Below are positions 24,707-34,542 of a DNA stretch of 49,128 bases, in pieces. Location: positions 1 through 49,128 of the forward strand of contig JBDKUO010000042.1 of the NCBI GenBank assembly GCA_039679645.1, given 5' to 3'. The first letter of the stretch is position 1; the number at the start of each line of letters is the position of its first letter. The stretch is from Armatimonadota bacterium. GTDB lineage: Bacteria > Armatimonadota > UBA5829. Under the pieces are notes generated by a model. It ran no database searches. It was not told where the DNA came from and saw only the letters and a list, made by a program, of their open reading frames with translations. The position numbers were made by a program, and so were the translations under genes.

Positions 24707-27700
24707 ATGTTCGTTAAAAAAATAGAATTATTCGGCTTTAAGACCTTTGCTGAGAAGACAACGGTCGAGATGGACCACGGCATTACGGTTATTGTCGGGC
24801 CTAACGGTTCGGGCAAGAGCAATATTGCCGATGCGCTGCTGTGGGTCCTCGGTGAGACCAATATCCGCAATATCCGCGGCCAGAAGGCTGTCGATGTAAT
24901 CTTCAACGGCACCGAGAAGCGCAAGCCGCTGGGTGTGGCTGAGGTCTCGCTCACTCTCGATAACACCTGCGGGACTCTGCCTCTCAATTTTAACGAGGTC
25001 ACTGTCACCCGCCGCGCATACAGGTCGGGTGAGGCTGAGTATTTCATAAACAAGACCCGCTGCCGCCTCAAAGATATCTACGAGTTGTTCCTGGATACGG
25101 GCATAGGCCGCGAGGCGTATTCGTTTATTACCCAGGGTGAGATAGACGCTGTTCTGTCTGCCAAGAGTGAGGATCGCCGTGAGCTTTTGGAAGAAGCAGC
25201 CGGTATCAAGAAATATCGCTATCGGCGCACTGAGGCTTTGCGCAAACTCGAAAAGACAGAGGCGAATCTCAACCGCGTCCGAGACATTATGGCTGAGATC
25301 AGCGGTCAACTCGAGCCGCTGGCCGAGCAGGCTGAGCAGGCCAGAAGGCTTGATGATCTCCAGAGCAGGCTGCGCGAGATCGAAATTGGAATTTTGATCA
25401 GAGATTTGCGGCGCTTTACCGGCAGTCTCGATGATGTGCGCTCATCCAAAGAGGGCGCATCTGAGAAGATCGAGGCTTACGACAAGCAGATCGCCGATCT
25501 GGAATGGGAAAAGGAAAAGCAGACCATCAATGTCAAGCATCTTGAGGAAGAGGTCGATAATTCACGGCGAATTGTGCAGAACCTGTCGGCAAATGTGCAG
25601 AGGCTGGAGGGCAAGTTTGCGCTGGTCGAGGAGAGGCTCAAATCAGCCGGTTCGGCGCGTGAGCAGGCGGATGAGGATGTAGTCGCGATAGAGTGCAAGA
25701 TCGAGGAAGCGCGCGAGCGTATAGAGAAGCTGGAGCTTGAAGTGAGTGTCTCTGCCGAGACTGAGCACCGCGCAAAGACAGCCTCCGAAGAACGCGCCGC
25801 AGCTCTTGCTGACCTGGACCGCCGCTACGAAGAGATCACTCGCGCGGTAACCGATCAGAAAGCAAATTATCTGGAACTTGCCAAGCAGCTCGCCACAAAG
25901 CGCAATGCTCTGCAAAACTCTAGAGACCGTGTAGCTCAGCTCGAATCGGGTCTCAAGAAATATGCCGATGAGATCGACGCTTTGCAGGCTCAGAAGCAGG
26001 ATGCCGTCAAGCTTGGCGAGGAGGCGTCTGCTCAGGTCGAACAGCTCAAGAAGCAGGTTCAGAATTGCGCTGCGGAAATTTCGCGTCTTGCGGAAGAACG
26101 CAAGCAGGCTGAGAAGGAACTGGCTGAGTTTGGCCGCAAGCTATCGGATATCTCACGCGATATCGCGGGCAGGTCATCGCGACTTGCCACTCTTCGCGAG
26201 ATGGCCGAGTCGCATGAGGGCTTCTTTGAGGGAGTCCGGTCTGTTATGGCGGCTCGAAACGCAGGTAAGCTGCGCGGTGAGTTCGCTGTAGTTGCAGATG
26301 TGATCAACGTTCCCAAGGGCTATGAAACGGCCATAGAAATAGCCCTCGGCAGCAGCGTGCAGGATGTCATTACCGATACTGTGGGCGAGGCGAAGCAGGC
26401 CATCGCGTTCCTTAAAGAGAACCGGGTGGGCAGGGCGACCTTCTTGCCTCTGGATAATATGAGTGAGCACAAGCATCAGGTTCGCGGAAGGATGGACCCG
26501 CGCTCAGGCGCTCTGGGGATTGCAGCCGACCTGATAGGCTATGACGGCAAATACGACCCTGCCATACGCTCACTTCTGGGCCGGACCGTAGTCGCTGAAA
26601 ATATAGATGACGCCATTGCGCTTTCTCATGAGCTCGACGGCTGGAACAAGATCGTCACTATAGACGGCGAGTTGATTGTCCCGAGCGGAGCCATTACCGG
26701 CGGCGCTAAAAAGAACAGAGGCCCCGAGCTTCTGGCGCGCAAACAGGAGATCGATTCGCTGACATCCGAGATCAAGTCTCTCGAAAAGACTCATGATGAT
26801 CTTAAGTCTGATCAGAAGAACAGTGAGATCAGGCTTTCTGGTCTGCGGGGAATGATCGAGGGCGAGGAGAAATCGCTTTCAGAGAGCAGAATAGCTCTTG
26901 CAGAGCATCAGAAGCGAGCCGATTTTGCCGTAAAAGATGCCGAACAGATAAGCAGTCGGCTGGATATGGTCGTGCTCGAAAAGGATGAAGCCGGACTGCT
27001 GCTTAAGGACGAGGCCGAGTCGGTCAAGCGTTTGGAGGACGAGCTTCAGACGGCGGGCAAGGAGAACACCGATCTGGACCAGAAGGTGGCCGGAGCCGAG
27101 CAGGATATCGAGGAGCTTGCCGCCAAGCGCGCAACTGAGCGCGAGGAGCTCATGCGCCTCAATGTGGAGTTGGCGGGCGCGACTGAGCGCACATCCGCAC
27201 TTAAAAACTCTTTGCGTGAGGCCAATGCGCACGTCGGTGAGCTTACAGGTTCGCTGGATGCAAGACGTTCTCAGATAGACGGGATCGCGGTCGATGTGAC
27301 TGCTCTGACTGCTGACCGCGACAACACTCAGATCGAACTCGACCGCCAGAGACAGCTATTTGCCGCTGCTGATGTTTCTCTTAATGAACTGCTTGAAAAG
27401 CGCGCGCAGGAGAATGCCAGGGCAGCCGAGATAGATACTAATCTCAGGGAAGCCACTGCGCGCAGAAATCAGCTTGCAATCGACACCCACGATGCCGATG
27501 TAAAAGAGGCGCGTCTCGAAGTTCAAATTCAGCAATCGACTGAGAGATTGATGGCGGAGTATGAAGTTACGTTCGAGCAGGCTATGGATTGGCCGGAGGA
27601 GATCGAGATCGAACGTGGGACTGCCGGTGAGGTCGCGAGGCTGCGGCGAGAGATAAAAGAGATGGGTCCGGTAAATACCGGCGCTATTGCTGAATATGAT

Positions 27701-28321
27701 CGGATCAAGGAGCGCTGGGACTTTCTCACTGAGCAGCGAACAGACCTGGAAAGCGCGCGCGATCAGATACTCGACGCCATTAAAGAGATCGACACAAATA
27801 CTCGCGGCCTGTTTATGGACACGTTTAATACGGTCAAGTGCAACTTCGATATTGTATTCAAGCGTCTCTTCGGAGGCGGCAAGACCGAGCTTACGCTTAC
27901 GGACCCCGCGAACTTATTGGAGACGGGCATCGATATAATCGTCCAGCCGCCGGGGAAAAAGCTTCAGGATATGGCGCTGCTCTCGGGCGGAGAGAGGGCT
28001 TTGACTGCAACCGCGCTTGTCTTTTCACTGCTGATGAGCAAGCCAAGCCCGTTTGTATTGATGGACGAGGTAGATGCTCCGCTGGACGAGAGCAATGTGG
28101 AGAAGTTTGCAGAAGTGCTGAAAGACTTTTCGACCAACTCGCAGTTCATCGTTGTTACGCACAACAGAGCCACCATGGAAGCCGCAGACAGCCTCTACGG
28201 GGTCACAATGCAGGAGCCGGGGATAAGCAAGTTGATATCAGTGAAGCTCACCGCCGAAGGGCCGGTTGCCGGTGGATCAGGCTCCGAAACAAACGGCATT
28301 TTTGCTGTTGCTGCAAACTGA
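24707..28321 (+). CDS. smc: chromosome segregation protein SMC
   Basis: SMC forms the ATP-driven ring that organises and separates chromosomes with ScpA/ScpB. The 1204-residue product is full length. The N-terminal head has Walker A GPNGSGKSNIADAL (about 31-44) and the Q-loop region. Long coiled coils run at about 170-500 and 670-1010, the hinge spans about 505-660 (VRSVMAARNAGKLRGEFAVV, then GAITGGAKKNRG), and the C-terminal head has the signature LLSGGERALTATAL (near 1091-1104), Walker B FVLMDEVDAPLDE and the His switch VVTHN. The family's usual neighbours scpA, scpB and ftsY are absent. The promoter of the polysaccharide operon overlaps its stop codon. Confidence 0.97.
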   Translation: MFVKKIELFGFKTFAEKTTVEMDHGITVIVGPNGSGKSNIADALLWVLGETNIRNIRGQKAVDVIFNGTEKRKPLGVAEVSLTLDNTCGTLPLNFNEVTVTRRAYRSGEAEYFINKTRCRLKDIYELFLDTGIGREAYSFITQGEIDAVLSAKSEDRRELLEEAAGIKKYRYRRTEALRKLEKTEANLNRVRDIMAEISGQLEPLAEQAEQARRLDDLQSRLREIEIGILIRDLRRFTGSLDDVRSSKEGASEKIEAYDKQIADLEWEKEKQTINVKHLEEEVDNSRRIVQNLSANVQRLEGKFALVEERLKSAGSAREQADEDVVAIECKIEEARERIEKLELEVSVSAETEHRAKTASEERAAALADLDRRYEEITRAVTDQKANYLELAKQLATKRNALQNSRDRVAQLESGLKKYADEIDALQAQKQDAVKLGEEASAQVEQLKKQVQNCAAEISRLAEERKQAEKELAEFGRKLSDISRDIAGRSSRLATLREMAESHEGFFEGVRSVMAARNAGKLRGEFAVVADVINVPKGYETAIEIALGSSVQDVITDTVGEAKQAIAFLKENRVGRATFLPLDNMSEHKHQVRGRMDPRSGALGIAADLIGYDGKYDPAIRSLLGRTVVAENIDDAIALSHELDGWNKIVTIDGELIVPSGAITGGAKKNRGPELLARKQEIDSLTSEIKSLEKTHDDLKSDQKNSEIRLSGLRGMIEGEEKSLSESRIALAEHQKRADFAVKDAEQISSRLDMVVLEKDEAGLLLKDEAESVKRLEDELQTAGKENTDLDQKVAGAEQDIEELAAKRATEREELMRLNVELAGATERTSALKNSLREANAHVGELTGSLDARRSQIDGIAVDVTALTADRDNTQIELDRQRQLFAAADVSLNELLEKRAQENARAAEIDTNLREATARRNQLAIDTHDADVKEARLEVQIQQSTERLMAEYEVTFEQAMDWPEEIEIERGTAGEVARLRREIKEMGPVNTGAIAEYDRIKERWDFLTEQRTDLESARDQILDAIKEIDTNTRGLFMDTFNTVKCNFDIVFKRLFGGGKTELTLTDPANLLETGIDIIVQPPGKKLQDMALLSGGERALTATALVFSLLMSKPSPFVLMDEVDAPLDESNVEKFAEVLKDFSTNSQFIVVTHNRATMEAADSLYGVTMQEPGISKLISVKLTAEGPVAGGSGSETNGIFAVAAN

Positions 28322-28325
28322 GCGG

Positions 28326-28353
28326 TTGCGCAAACCCAATTAACTCGTATAAT
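28326..28353 (+). promoter_or_regulatory. promoter of the exopolysaccharide operon
   Basis: TTGCGC (28326-28331), a 16-base spacer and a perfect TATAAT (28348-28353) lie just after the smc stop. Transcription from here gives a leader of roughly 220 nt before the first gene. Confidence 0.55.
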
Positions 28354-28359
28354 AGAGTT

Positions 28360-28577
28360 GATGATTACGTTATTTTGCCTCTAGCTTTCAGCCTCCAAAG
28401 TCTAGAAAAACATGTTAGAGCTCTGCAGGTTTGGGGTAATTAGACTCGACGGGAACAACAATAGCCGAGTTCGCGTATACAAAGCGTCTGCGTGTGGTTT
28501 AACCTAAAGATGTCGAGCCAGACGGCGATAATTGATACTGCAGCTAACTGCGGTTTGACGCAAGGAGGATTCAATTC
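28360..28577 (+). ncRNA. structured 5' leader of the exopolysaccharide operon
   Basis: The leader contains a long-range 6-bp pairing CTCGAC (from 28445) with GTCGAG (from 28511) enclosing about 60 bases, and a local hairpin CTGCAG-CTAA-CTGCGG (28540-28555) close to the AAGGAGG ribosome site. No open frame occupies it. It does not match the c-di-GMP class I aptamer core or another riboswitch I can recognise. Regulation of EPS synthesis by this RNA is an inference. Confidence 0.4.
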
Positions 28578-29585
28578 GTGAATAAATTTAGTCCGGCGCT
28601 TGTAGCATTAGCGCTGTTTTGCTTCACGTCAATTTCATTTGCGGCTGATGGTCAGGTGTCGAGCAGTTTGAATACTCCTGTCGAGGCTCAAAATCAGCAG
28701 GAAGCGCAGCCCGCCAAGGTTGCGACCGATGTGCCTGCGGACTATAAGATAGCCGAAGAAGATGTTTTAAGAATGGATGTGTGGGGAGAGCAGCAGTTAT
28801 CCAATCTGGAAATGCAGGTAACTCCTGACGGCAAGGTCAATGTGCCCTATATCGGCGAGATGCAGGCCAAAGGTAAAACACAGCAAGAATTGACCCAAGA
28901 AATCGCCAAGGAATTTGAAAAAAGAGACATACTCATCAATCCGCAAATTCAGATAAGCCTTATCAACATCCATAAGCCCACGGTGCGCGTATGGGGCGCC
29001 GTAAATCGTCCAGGTGAAGTCCAGTATAAGGACGGCGACAGAGTGATGGATGCAGTTGCCGGCGCGGGGAGTTACATAATTGACAATTCATGGCTTGAGA
29101 AGGCTACACTTACCAGGAAGGACCCGGAAACAGGCAAGTGGGTGTCTCTGCCGATTGACCTGAAGAAAATGGTGTCTGGAGGCGATCTCACACAGAATTA
29201 TGAACTTCAAAAGGGCGATACGATCTACATTCCTACCGAGGATTACCAGAACAAATTCTATGTGCTCGGCCAGGTTATGAGACCGGGAATATATGACCTC
29301 AAAGACAATACTACCGTACTTTCGGCGATTGGTCTTGCCGGAGGAGCAACTGAACGCGGCAAGCTGCGTTCAACAGTTGTTGTTCGTGGTGATCCCAGCA
29401 AGCCCGAACGCGTGAAATGTAATCTTACCAACCTTTTTGATAAGGGAGACCTTACTCAGGATATAGTGCTTCAGCCAGGCGATGTGGTTGTCGTTCCTGA
29501 GACAAAGACTCCGGATATGAACAAGATCGCCTCAATCATTAGCTCTGTGATAAACCTGAGCTGGCTTCGCAAGAACGGCTTCTAA
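28578..29585 (+). CDS. polysaccharide export protein (Wza/EpsE-like, two SLBB domains)
   Basis: Predicted outer-membrane/periplasmic exporter of extracellular polysaccharide, 335 residues. A signal peptide ends at SFAADG (about residue 23) with no lipobox, unlike E. coli Wza. The Poly_export domain spans about 54-133 (DYKIAEEDVLRMDVWGEQQL, then VNVPYIGEMQAKGKT). Two SLBB domains follow, beginning RVWGAVNRPGEVQYKDG and FYVLGQVMRPGIYDLKDN, each ending in a LQ(K/P)GD motif. A short C-terminal helix (ASIISSVINLSWL) may enter the outer membrane. GTG start with AAGGAGG nine bases upstream. First gene of the EPS operon. Confidence 0.9.
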   Translation: MNKFSPALVALALFCFTSISFAADGQVSSSLNTPVEAQNQQEAQPAKVATDVPADYKIAEEDVLRMDVWGEQQLSNLEMQVTPDGKVNVPYIGEMQAKGKTQQELTQEIAKEFEKRDILINPQIQISLINIHKPTVRVWGAVNRPGEVQYKDGDRVMDAVAGAGSYIIDNSWLEKATLTRKDPETGKWVSLPIDLKKMVSGGDLTQNYELQKGDTIYIPTEDYQNKFYVLGQVMRPGIYDLKDNTTVLSAIGLAGGATERGKLRSTVVVRGDPSKPERVKCNLTNLFDKGDLTQDIVLQPGDVVVVPETKTPDMNKIASIISSVINLSWLRKNGF

Positions 29586-29603
29586 GTCGAGGAGGACAAG
29601 GAT

Positions 29604-31712
29604 TTGGAATTTTGGCGCTATTATAGGATTATACGCAGGAGGCGTTGGCTGATTATCCTCGGCATGGTGATCTGCGTTGGCGCTGTTCAAATAAATAATA
29701 TGCTCACGCCTCGGCTTTATATGGGACGGACCACTGTTATGGAGTCTCAGGGGATGTCCAGCGAAGGTACGCCGATCTATGCTGAGCAGCAGATGATGAT
29801 GATGGACGTTCAGCTCAAACTGTCCAACCTTGGAAATATCGCCACCAGTCAGAGAGTCTTGTCCAATGCGGCTGAGACACTCAAAGACATGAATCTATCC
29901 TATACTCCCGAACAAATCCTATCCAGGACTTCCGTTCAACCGGTTAAGGACACTAATATCCTTGCGATCGAAGTTACGATGGAAAACCCGCAGGAAGCAA
30001 AGGTAGCTGCGGACGTGATTGCTAATGAGTTCAAGAATGTCTATGCCGATATAAACAACTCAGCCGTCAGGCAGTCTCGAGAGTTCATTGAAGAGCAGTT
30101 GGAGACGACCCGCAAAGCTATGGTCAAGGCGCAGACTTCGCTGAAGGATTATAAAGAGAAGAACGGCATTGTAGCCATCGATCAACAGGGTCAGGCCGCT
30201 GTCCAGAGACTCATGCAATCCAAGATGGACCTCAACAGGGCACAGGCGGATTACAACGTGAACGCTGCACGTCTTGCGAAGGTAGATAATGAACGAAAAA
30301 GTCTACCCGAATATGAAATTTCAAACGAACAGACTTCCCGCGATCCGATATGGCAGCAGTATACTCAACAGCTTGCCCAGTTGGAGACACAAAAAGCAGG
30401 TATGCTTAATGGTATTGCAAACCAACCCCGGAGGGGTAAAAACCATCCCGAAGTTATGAATCTGCAGAGGCAGATTGATGACATTTGGAAAAAAATCAGC
30501 ACTATGAAGCAAGATTTTGTTTCCGGGAAGACCGAAAGCAAAAGTCAGGTCTATGTGAATACCATGGGCAATTGGGTGAATGCAAAGGTCGATGCGGTTG
30601 GATCGGCTGCACAATTGCAGGCGATGAATAATGTCCTCGAACAAACGCGCGAAGAAATTTCAGCGCTTCCTGAGCAGCAGGCAAAATATGCCGAGCTGGA
30701 GACGGACGTTACGGCAGCAACCAACACTTATGGTCTTATGAGAAGCAAATTGGATGAGGCCAAGATCAAGGAACAGCAGTCTAAGAACGAAGTGACGCTG
30801 AAGACAATTGATCCGGCCTACTGGGTACCGGTCGACCAGCGCAAGTCGCTCAAGCTCATAATGGCTCTTCTTCTGAGTCCGCTCCTTGGAATCGGCGCGG
30901 CATTTCTGCTCCACTATGCGGACAACGGAATCAGGACTCCTGTCGATGCGGAGAAGCTGCTGGGAATTCCGGTGCTGGCGGCTGTGCCTGCTTCAAGGGC
31001 TCACAGTCTGGCTAGGCAGCAGTGTCCGGAGATCGTCGACATATCTTATCAGATGCTTACGTCGAACTTATGGGTCGAAAGCCAAAGCCGGGACTTCAAT
31101 GCTATTGCTATAATAAGCGCGGAGCCGGATTCAGGGCGCAGCATCACAGCATCCAATTTGGCCGTGGCTCTTGCAAGAGAAGGCGCGCGCGTAGTGTTGG
31201 TGGATACCGACTTACGCAAGCCCACTCAGCATTTGATCTTTGGAGTAGATAACAAAGTCGGCTTGACAAATCTGTTAAGCGGCGCTGCCTCTTTGGAAGA
31301 GGCGATGGCTCCCACCAGGGTGCAGGGTCTTTTGCTGGTTTCAAGCGGTCCGGTTCCAGAAAATCCAGTAAAGCTGCTGCGCTCGCCCGAAATGAAGGAA
31401 TTTGCCGACGAGGTCAAATCACTGGCCGATTTCGTTATATACGATACTCCGGCGGCCGTCACATTTCCTGACCCGGTTCTTGTTGCGGCTCAGGTCGGAA
31501 ACGCAATTGTCGTGCATTCGGCAGGCCGTGTGCCGCGAGGCAGCGAGGCAGAGCTTCAGTCTCGATTGGCCTCGGTCGATGTTCATGAGATCGGCGCTGT
31601 GCTCAATAAGGTAAAGCGAGAAGACAGCAGTGGATACTTCCATTACAATCGATCATATGTCGGTGTAGGGACTGCGGGATTGCCTGTCGGACGGAAGGCG
31701 ATTCGATCGTGA
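29604..31712 (+). CDS. Wzz/Wzc-type polysaccharide co-polymerase with degenerate BY-kinase domain
   Basis: The 702-residue inner-membrane protein has a Wzz domain between two membrane helices (about 16-32 and 410-430). Coiled-coil regions lie in the periplasm (for example residues 155-235 and 330-390). A cytoplasmic CpsD/BY-kinase-like domain covers about 470-690. Such proteins control chain length and export, usually through tyrosine autophosphorylation. The Walker A loop reads EPDSGRSITASNLA; the invariant lysine is Arg512. Walker A' VVLVDTDLRKP is kept and the Walker B-like FVIYDTPAA is acceptable. The tail has three tyrosines in GYFHYNRSY. Kinase activity is therefore doubtful. TTG start follows GGAGGA. 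Confidence 0.88.
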   Translation: MEFWRYYRIIRRRRWLIILGMVICVGAVQINNMLTPRLYMGRTTVMESQGMSSEGTPIYAEQQMMMMDVQLKLSNLGNIATSQRVLSNAAETLKDMNLSYTPEQILSRTSVQPVKDTNILAIEVTMENPQEAKVAADVIANEFKNVYADINNSAVRQSREFIEEQLETTRKAMVKAQTSLKDYKEKNGIVAIDQQGQAAVQRLMQSKMDLNRAQADYNVNAARLAKVDNERKSLPEYEISNEQTSRDPIWQQYTQQLAQLETQKAGMLNGIANQPRRGKNHPEVMNLQRQIDDIWKKISTMKQDFVSGKTESKSQVYVNTMGNWVNAKVDAVGSAAQLQAMNNVLEQTREEISALPEQQAKYAELETDVTAATNTYGLMRSKLDEAKIKEQQSKNEVTLKTIDPAYWVPVDQRKSLKLIMALLLSPLLGIGAAFLLHYADNGIRTPVDAEKLLGIPVLAAVPASRAHSLARQQCPEIVDISYQMLTSNLWVESQSRDFNAIAIISAEPDSGRSITASNLAVALAREGARVVLVDTDLRKPTQHLIFGVDNKVGLTNLLSGAASLEEAMAPTRVQGLLLVSSGPVPENPVKLLRSPEMKEFADEVKSLADFVIYDTPAAVTFPDPVLVAAQVGNAIVVHSAGRVPRGSEAELQSRLASVDVHEIGAVLNKVKREDSSGYFHYNRSYVGVGTAGLPVGRKAIRS

Positions 31713-31744
31713 TATATGTAGAGTGTATGGATTTATTATGACAT

Positions 31745-31777
31745 ATGGACCCTTACCGTTGTGCGGCAAGGGTCCAT
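31745..31777 (+). terminator. hairpin between the co-polymerase and acyltransferase genes
   Basis: Arms ATGGACCCTT (31745-31754) and AAGGGTCCAT (31768-31777), with CCG/CGG pairing inside. No T-run follows, so it is more likely an mRNA-stability or partial-termination element within the EPS operon than a full stop. Confidence 0.45.
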
Positions 31778-31948
31778 TGTGCAGCGTCTATTGACGTGTA
31801 TTCTTCCATTCACACGACTGATCCGACTGTGGAATATATCTATAAGAATGACTCTGCAAAAGCAGCTTGGGAATCTTTGAACGACTATTATCGGTATGAA
31901 AAATGCCGAGTTATGAGAAAAAGCAAAGCAGATTATGGAGGACTGGGA

Positions 31949-32605
31949 ATGCCTGAGGTCATATTGGGCAAGGATGCTGAGATTGATGATGGCGTGAAAC
32001 TGGGCTATCTGACGGGCCGCAAGATCAAGGACCACACACTGCGCATAGGTGATGATGCGTGCATACGCTTCGGCACGGTTATCTATGGCGGTACGACTAT
32101 AGGAAACCGTCTTGCCACCGGCCACAATGTCACGATTCGTGAGGAAAGTGAGATCGGTGACGGCTTCAACGTATGGAACTGCACTACTATAGACTACGGC
32201 TGCAAGATCGGCAACAACGTTAAGATTCACTGCAACTGCTATATCGCGCAGTTTACGGTAGTCGAGGACAATGCATTTATGGCGCCTGGAGTGACAATAG
32301 CCAATGATATCCACCCCGGCTGCGAATTTTCAGGCCAGTGTATGCACGGTCCGCACATCGAAGAAGGTGTCGAGATCGGCGTAAACGTTACGATCCTTCC
32401 ATTCGTGCGGATCGGTGCGCATTCGGTAATTGGTTCAGGCGCTGTTGTGACCAAAGACATCCCCGCCGGGTCGGTGGTGGTCGGCAATCCAGGTCGCGTA
32501 ATATGCACAATTCATGACTTAAAATGTCAGTCCGGGTTGACAGATGAGCCATATAAAGCTATACTCCTAAATGGCTCCATGGAACCCCTACAGGACCAGA
32601 GGTGA
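31949..32605 (+). CDS. left-handed beta-helix acyltransferase (WlbB/WbpD-like)
   Basis: From ATG 31949 (GGAGG seven bases upstream) the protein has 218 residues, mostly hexapeptide repeats of the [LIV]-G-x4 type: [72 protein letters not shown]. It belongs to the trimeric acyl-CoA- or acetyl-CoA-dependent transferases; the GxVVxxGxVV-like end ([19 protein letters not shown]) is typical. Next to an aminotransferase and a Gfo/Idh dehydrogenase it probably acylates a 3-amino group on a UDP-sugar, as WlbB/WbpD do. An open frame extends upstream to the 31745 hairpin but without a ribosome site. It overlaps the codons before the next start. Confidence 0.86.
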   Translation: MPEVILGKDAEIDDGVKLGYLTGRKIKDHTLRIGDDACIRFGTVIYGGTTIGNRLATGHNVTIREESEIGDGFNVWNCTTIDYGCKIGNNVKIHCNCYIAQFTVVEDNAFMAPGVTIANDIHPGCEFSGQCMHGPHIEEGVEIGVNVTILPFVRIGAHSVIGSGAVVTKDIPAGSVVVGNPGRVICTIHDLKCQSGLTDEPYKAILLNGSMEPLQDQR

Positions 32606-32607
32606 GT

Positions 32608-33705
32608 ATGGTTCCCCTTATTGATCTTAAAATTCAGCACAAATCCATCGCTTCAGAGGTCGAGGCAGCAATTAAGAATGTCTGCGACAACACCGCGTTT
32701 ATTCTCAGCGATGAAATGAAAGAATTCGAGTCGGAGTTTGCCGCCTACTGCGGGGCAAAGCACGGCATAGGAGTAGCCAACGGCACGGAGGCTTTGTTCT
32801 TGGCGCTGCTTGGCCTTGGAATCGGCCAGGGCGACGAAGTAATCGTTCCTTCGAACACGTTTATTGCTACTGCAGCGGCAGTTTCGCATACGGGCGCTAC
32901 ACCTGTTTTTGTCGATTGTGACCCCGAGACCTATTGCATCGACCCCGCCAGGATTTGCTCGGCCATCACCGACAAGACAAAGGCCATCATGCCGGTGCAC
33001 CTCTACGGACACCCCGCTGATATGGACACAATTATGAGCATTGCGCGCGGCAGTGGTCTCAAGGTGATTGAGGACTGCGCCCAGGCGCATGGCACTCATT
33101 ACAAGGGCAGGCAGGTCGGTTCGATTGGTGACGCGGCGGGCTTTAGTTTTTATCCGAGCAAGACTCTCGGCGCATATGGCGACGCCGGTATGGTGATGAC
33201 GAACTCAGATGAGGTTGCGGACAGAGTCAAGCTGCTGCGGGACAATGGTCGCACGACGTGGTATGAACATGCGATTATCGGGTATAACTCAAGACTGGAT
33301 GGCATGCAGGCAGCCATACTGAGAGTGAAGCTCAAATATCTGGATAAATGGGTCGAAGCAAGGCGCGCGCATGCAAAGGCATATCGGGAACTGCTCTCGG
33401 ACGTTGAAGGGCTTGTCTTACCGACTGAGAAGCCCTACGCTCAGCACTCATATTATGTATATGTAGTGCGCGCGGCAAACAGAGATGCGTTCATGGCCAA
33501 GCTTAAAGAGAATGGTATCGGTTGTGGTATACACTATCCGCTGCCTTTGCATCTTCAGCCTGCATTCAGCTCCCTTGGCGGCAAGGTGGGTGACAACCCC
33601 GTAGCCGAGAATTATGCAAAGCATATTGTGTCGATTCCGATGTTTCCGGAGCTTACGCCCGAGCAGGTGGCGGAAGCCGCTGAAGTAATCAAGCAAGCTG
33701 TCTAA
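32608..33705 (+). CDS. DegT/DnrJ/EryC1/StrS family sugar aminotransferase
   Basis: PLP enzyme of 365 residues that transfers an amino group from glutamate to a keto-sugar nucleotide. Family marks include [24 protein letters not shown], the cofactor segment [18 protein letters not shown], and the PLP lysine Lys185 in [15 protein letters not shown]. The C-terminal half carries [17 protein letters not shown] and [12 protein letters not shown]. WbpE/WlbC-like activity (3-keto to 3-amino) fits the adjacent acyltransferase and dehydrogenase. ATG 32608 with AGAGG five bases upstream is preferred; GTG 32602 overlaps the previous stop and lacks a site. Confidence 0.92.
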   Translation: MVPLIDLKIQHKSIASEVEAAIKNVCDNTAFILSDEMKEFESEFAAYCGAKHGIGVANGTEALFLALLGLGIGQGDEVIVPSNTFIATAAAVSHTGATPVFVDCDPETYCIDPARICSAITDKTKAIMPVHLYGHPADMDTIMSIARGSGLKVIEDCAQAHGTHYKGRQVGSIGDAAGFSFYPSKTLGAYGDAGMVMTNSDEVADRVKLLRDNGRTTWYEHAIIGYNSRLDGMQAAILRVKLKYLDKWVEARRAHAKAYRELLSDVEGLVLPTEKPYAQHSYYVYVVRAANRDAFMAKLKENGIGCGIHYPLPLHLQPAFSSLGGKVGDNPVAENYAKHIVSIPMFPELTPEQVAEAAEVIKQAV

Positions 33706-33810
33706 TACCAACTAAATAACAAATATAAATTACTCAATACTAAATGAAAAGTCCGCCGTAGAGCGGAGCTATTATCTGGCAGGATGATGAAAAGGAGAGG
33801 GAGTATCGTT

Positions 33811-34515
33811 ATGGCAACGGTGGAGGGCGCCGCTGCAAAGGAGAATGGCACGCGGGTATACAGCGTGAGAAAAATCAGGCAGTATAAATCAAAACGCATA
33901 TTGGACCTGATTGCCGCGTCTGTAGGTCTTGTGTTGGCAGCACCCCTGGCAGCCATCATAGCTTTGTTCATCAAGGTTTCCAGCCCCGGCCCGGTTTTGT
34001 TCAAGCAGACCAGGATCGGCAGGGGAGGGGAGAAATTCACGTTCTACAAGTTCCGCAGTATGCGTGTGGGCAACGATGACAGCTCACATCGCAAGTATAT
34101 GAAGTTCTTCATAGAAGGAAATGAGGAAGGGCTTAAAAACTTCCACCAGCGCGGAAAAAAGATATATAAAATGACTTGCGACGACCGGGTCACGATGGTG
34201 GGCAGGTTCCTCAGGCGCACCAGTCTTGACGAACTGCCGCAACTGTTGAATGTGCTCAAGGGCGACATGAGCATGGTCGGCCCGAGGCCGCACATACCCT
34301 ATGAAGTGGACCTGTACCAGGATTGGCACCGCCGCCGCCTGCAGGGTCTGCCGGGAATTACGGGCTGGTGGCAGATCCATGGACGAAGCAGGGTCACCTT
34401 CGACGAGAGCGTGAAGATGGATATCTGGTATCTGGAGCATCAGTCGGTAATACTCGACATAAGGATTATGCTTCGCACCATCACCAAGGCTATCGTCGGA
34501 CGAGGAGCCTGTTAA
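33811..34515 (+). CDS. undecaprenyl-phosphate sugar-phosphate transferase (PF02397)
   Basis: The 234-residue protein is a monotopic phosphoglycosyl transferase of the PglC/WbaP core type, which starts repeat-unit synthesis by moving a sugar phosphate to undecaprenyl phosphate. After a basic stretch (RKIRQYKSKR) comes one hydrophobic re-entrant helix (LIAASVGLVLAAPLAAIIAL). Typical motifs follow: SPGPVLFKQTRIGRGG, FTFYKFRSMR, FLRRTSLDELPQLLNVLKGDMS with the catalytic Asp-Glu, and MVGPRP, ending LPGITGWWQIHGRS. ATG 33811 has GGGAG seven bases upstream; 33784 is an in-frame alternative. It sits between the amino-sugar genes and the dehydrogenase in the same operon. Confidence 0.93.
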   Translation: MATVEGAAAKENGTRVYSVRKIRQYKSKRILDLIAASVGLVLAAPLAAIIALFIKVSSPGPVLFKQTRIGRGGEKFTFYKFRSMRVGNDDSSHRKYMKFFIEGNEEGLKNFHQRGKKIYKMTCDDRVTMVGRFLRRTSLDELPQLLNVLKGDMSMVGPRPHIPYEVDLYQDWHRRRLQGLPGITGWWQIHGRSRVTFDESVKMDIWYLEHQSVILDIRIMLRTITKAIVGRGAC

Positions 34516-34542
34516 AACAAAAATTCTTCTGGCAGGGAAATA

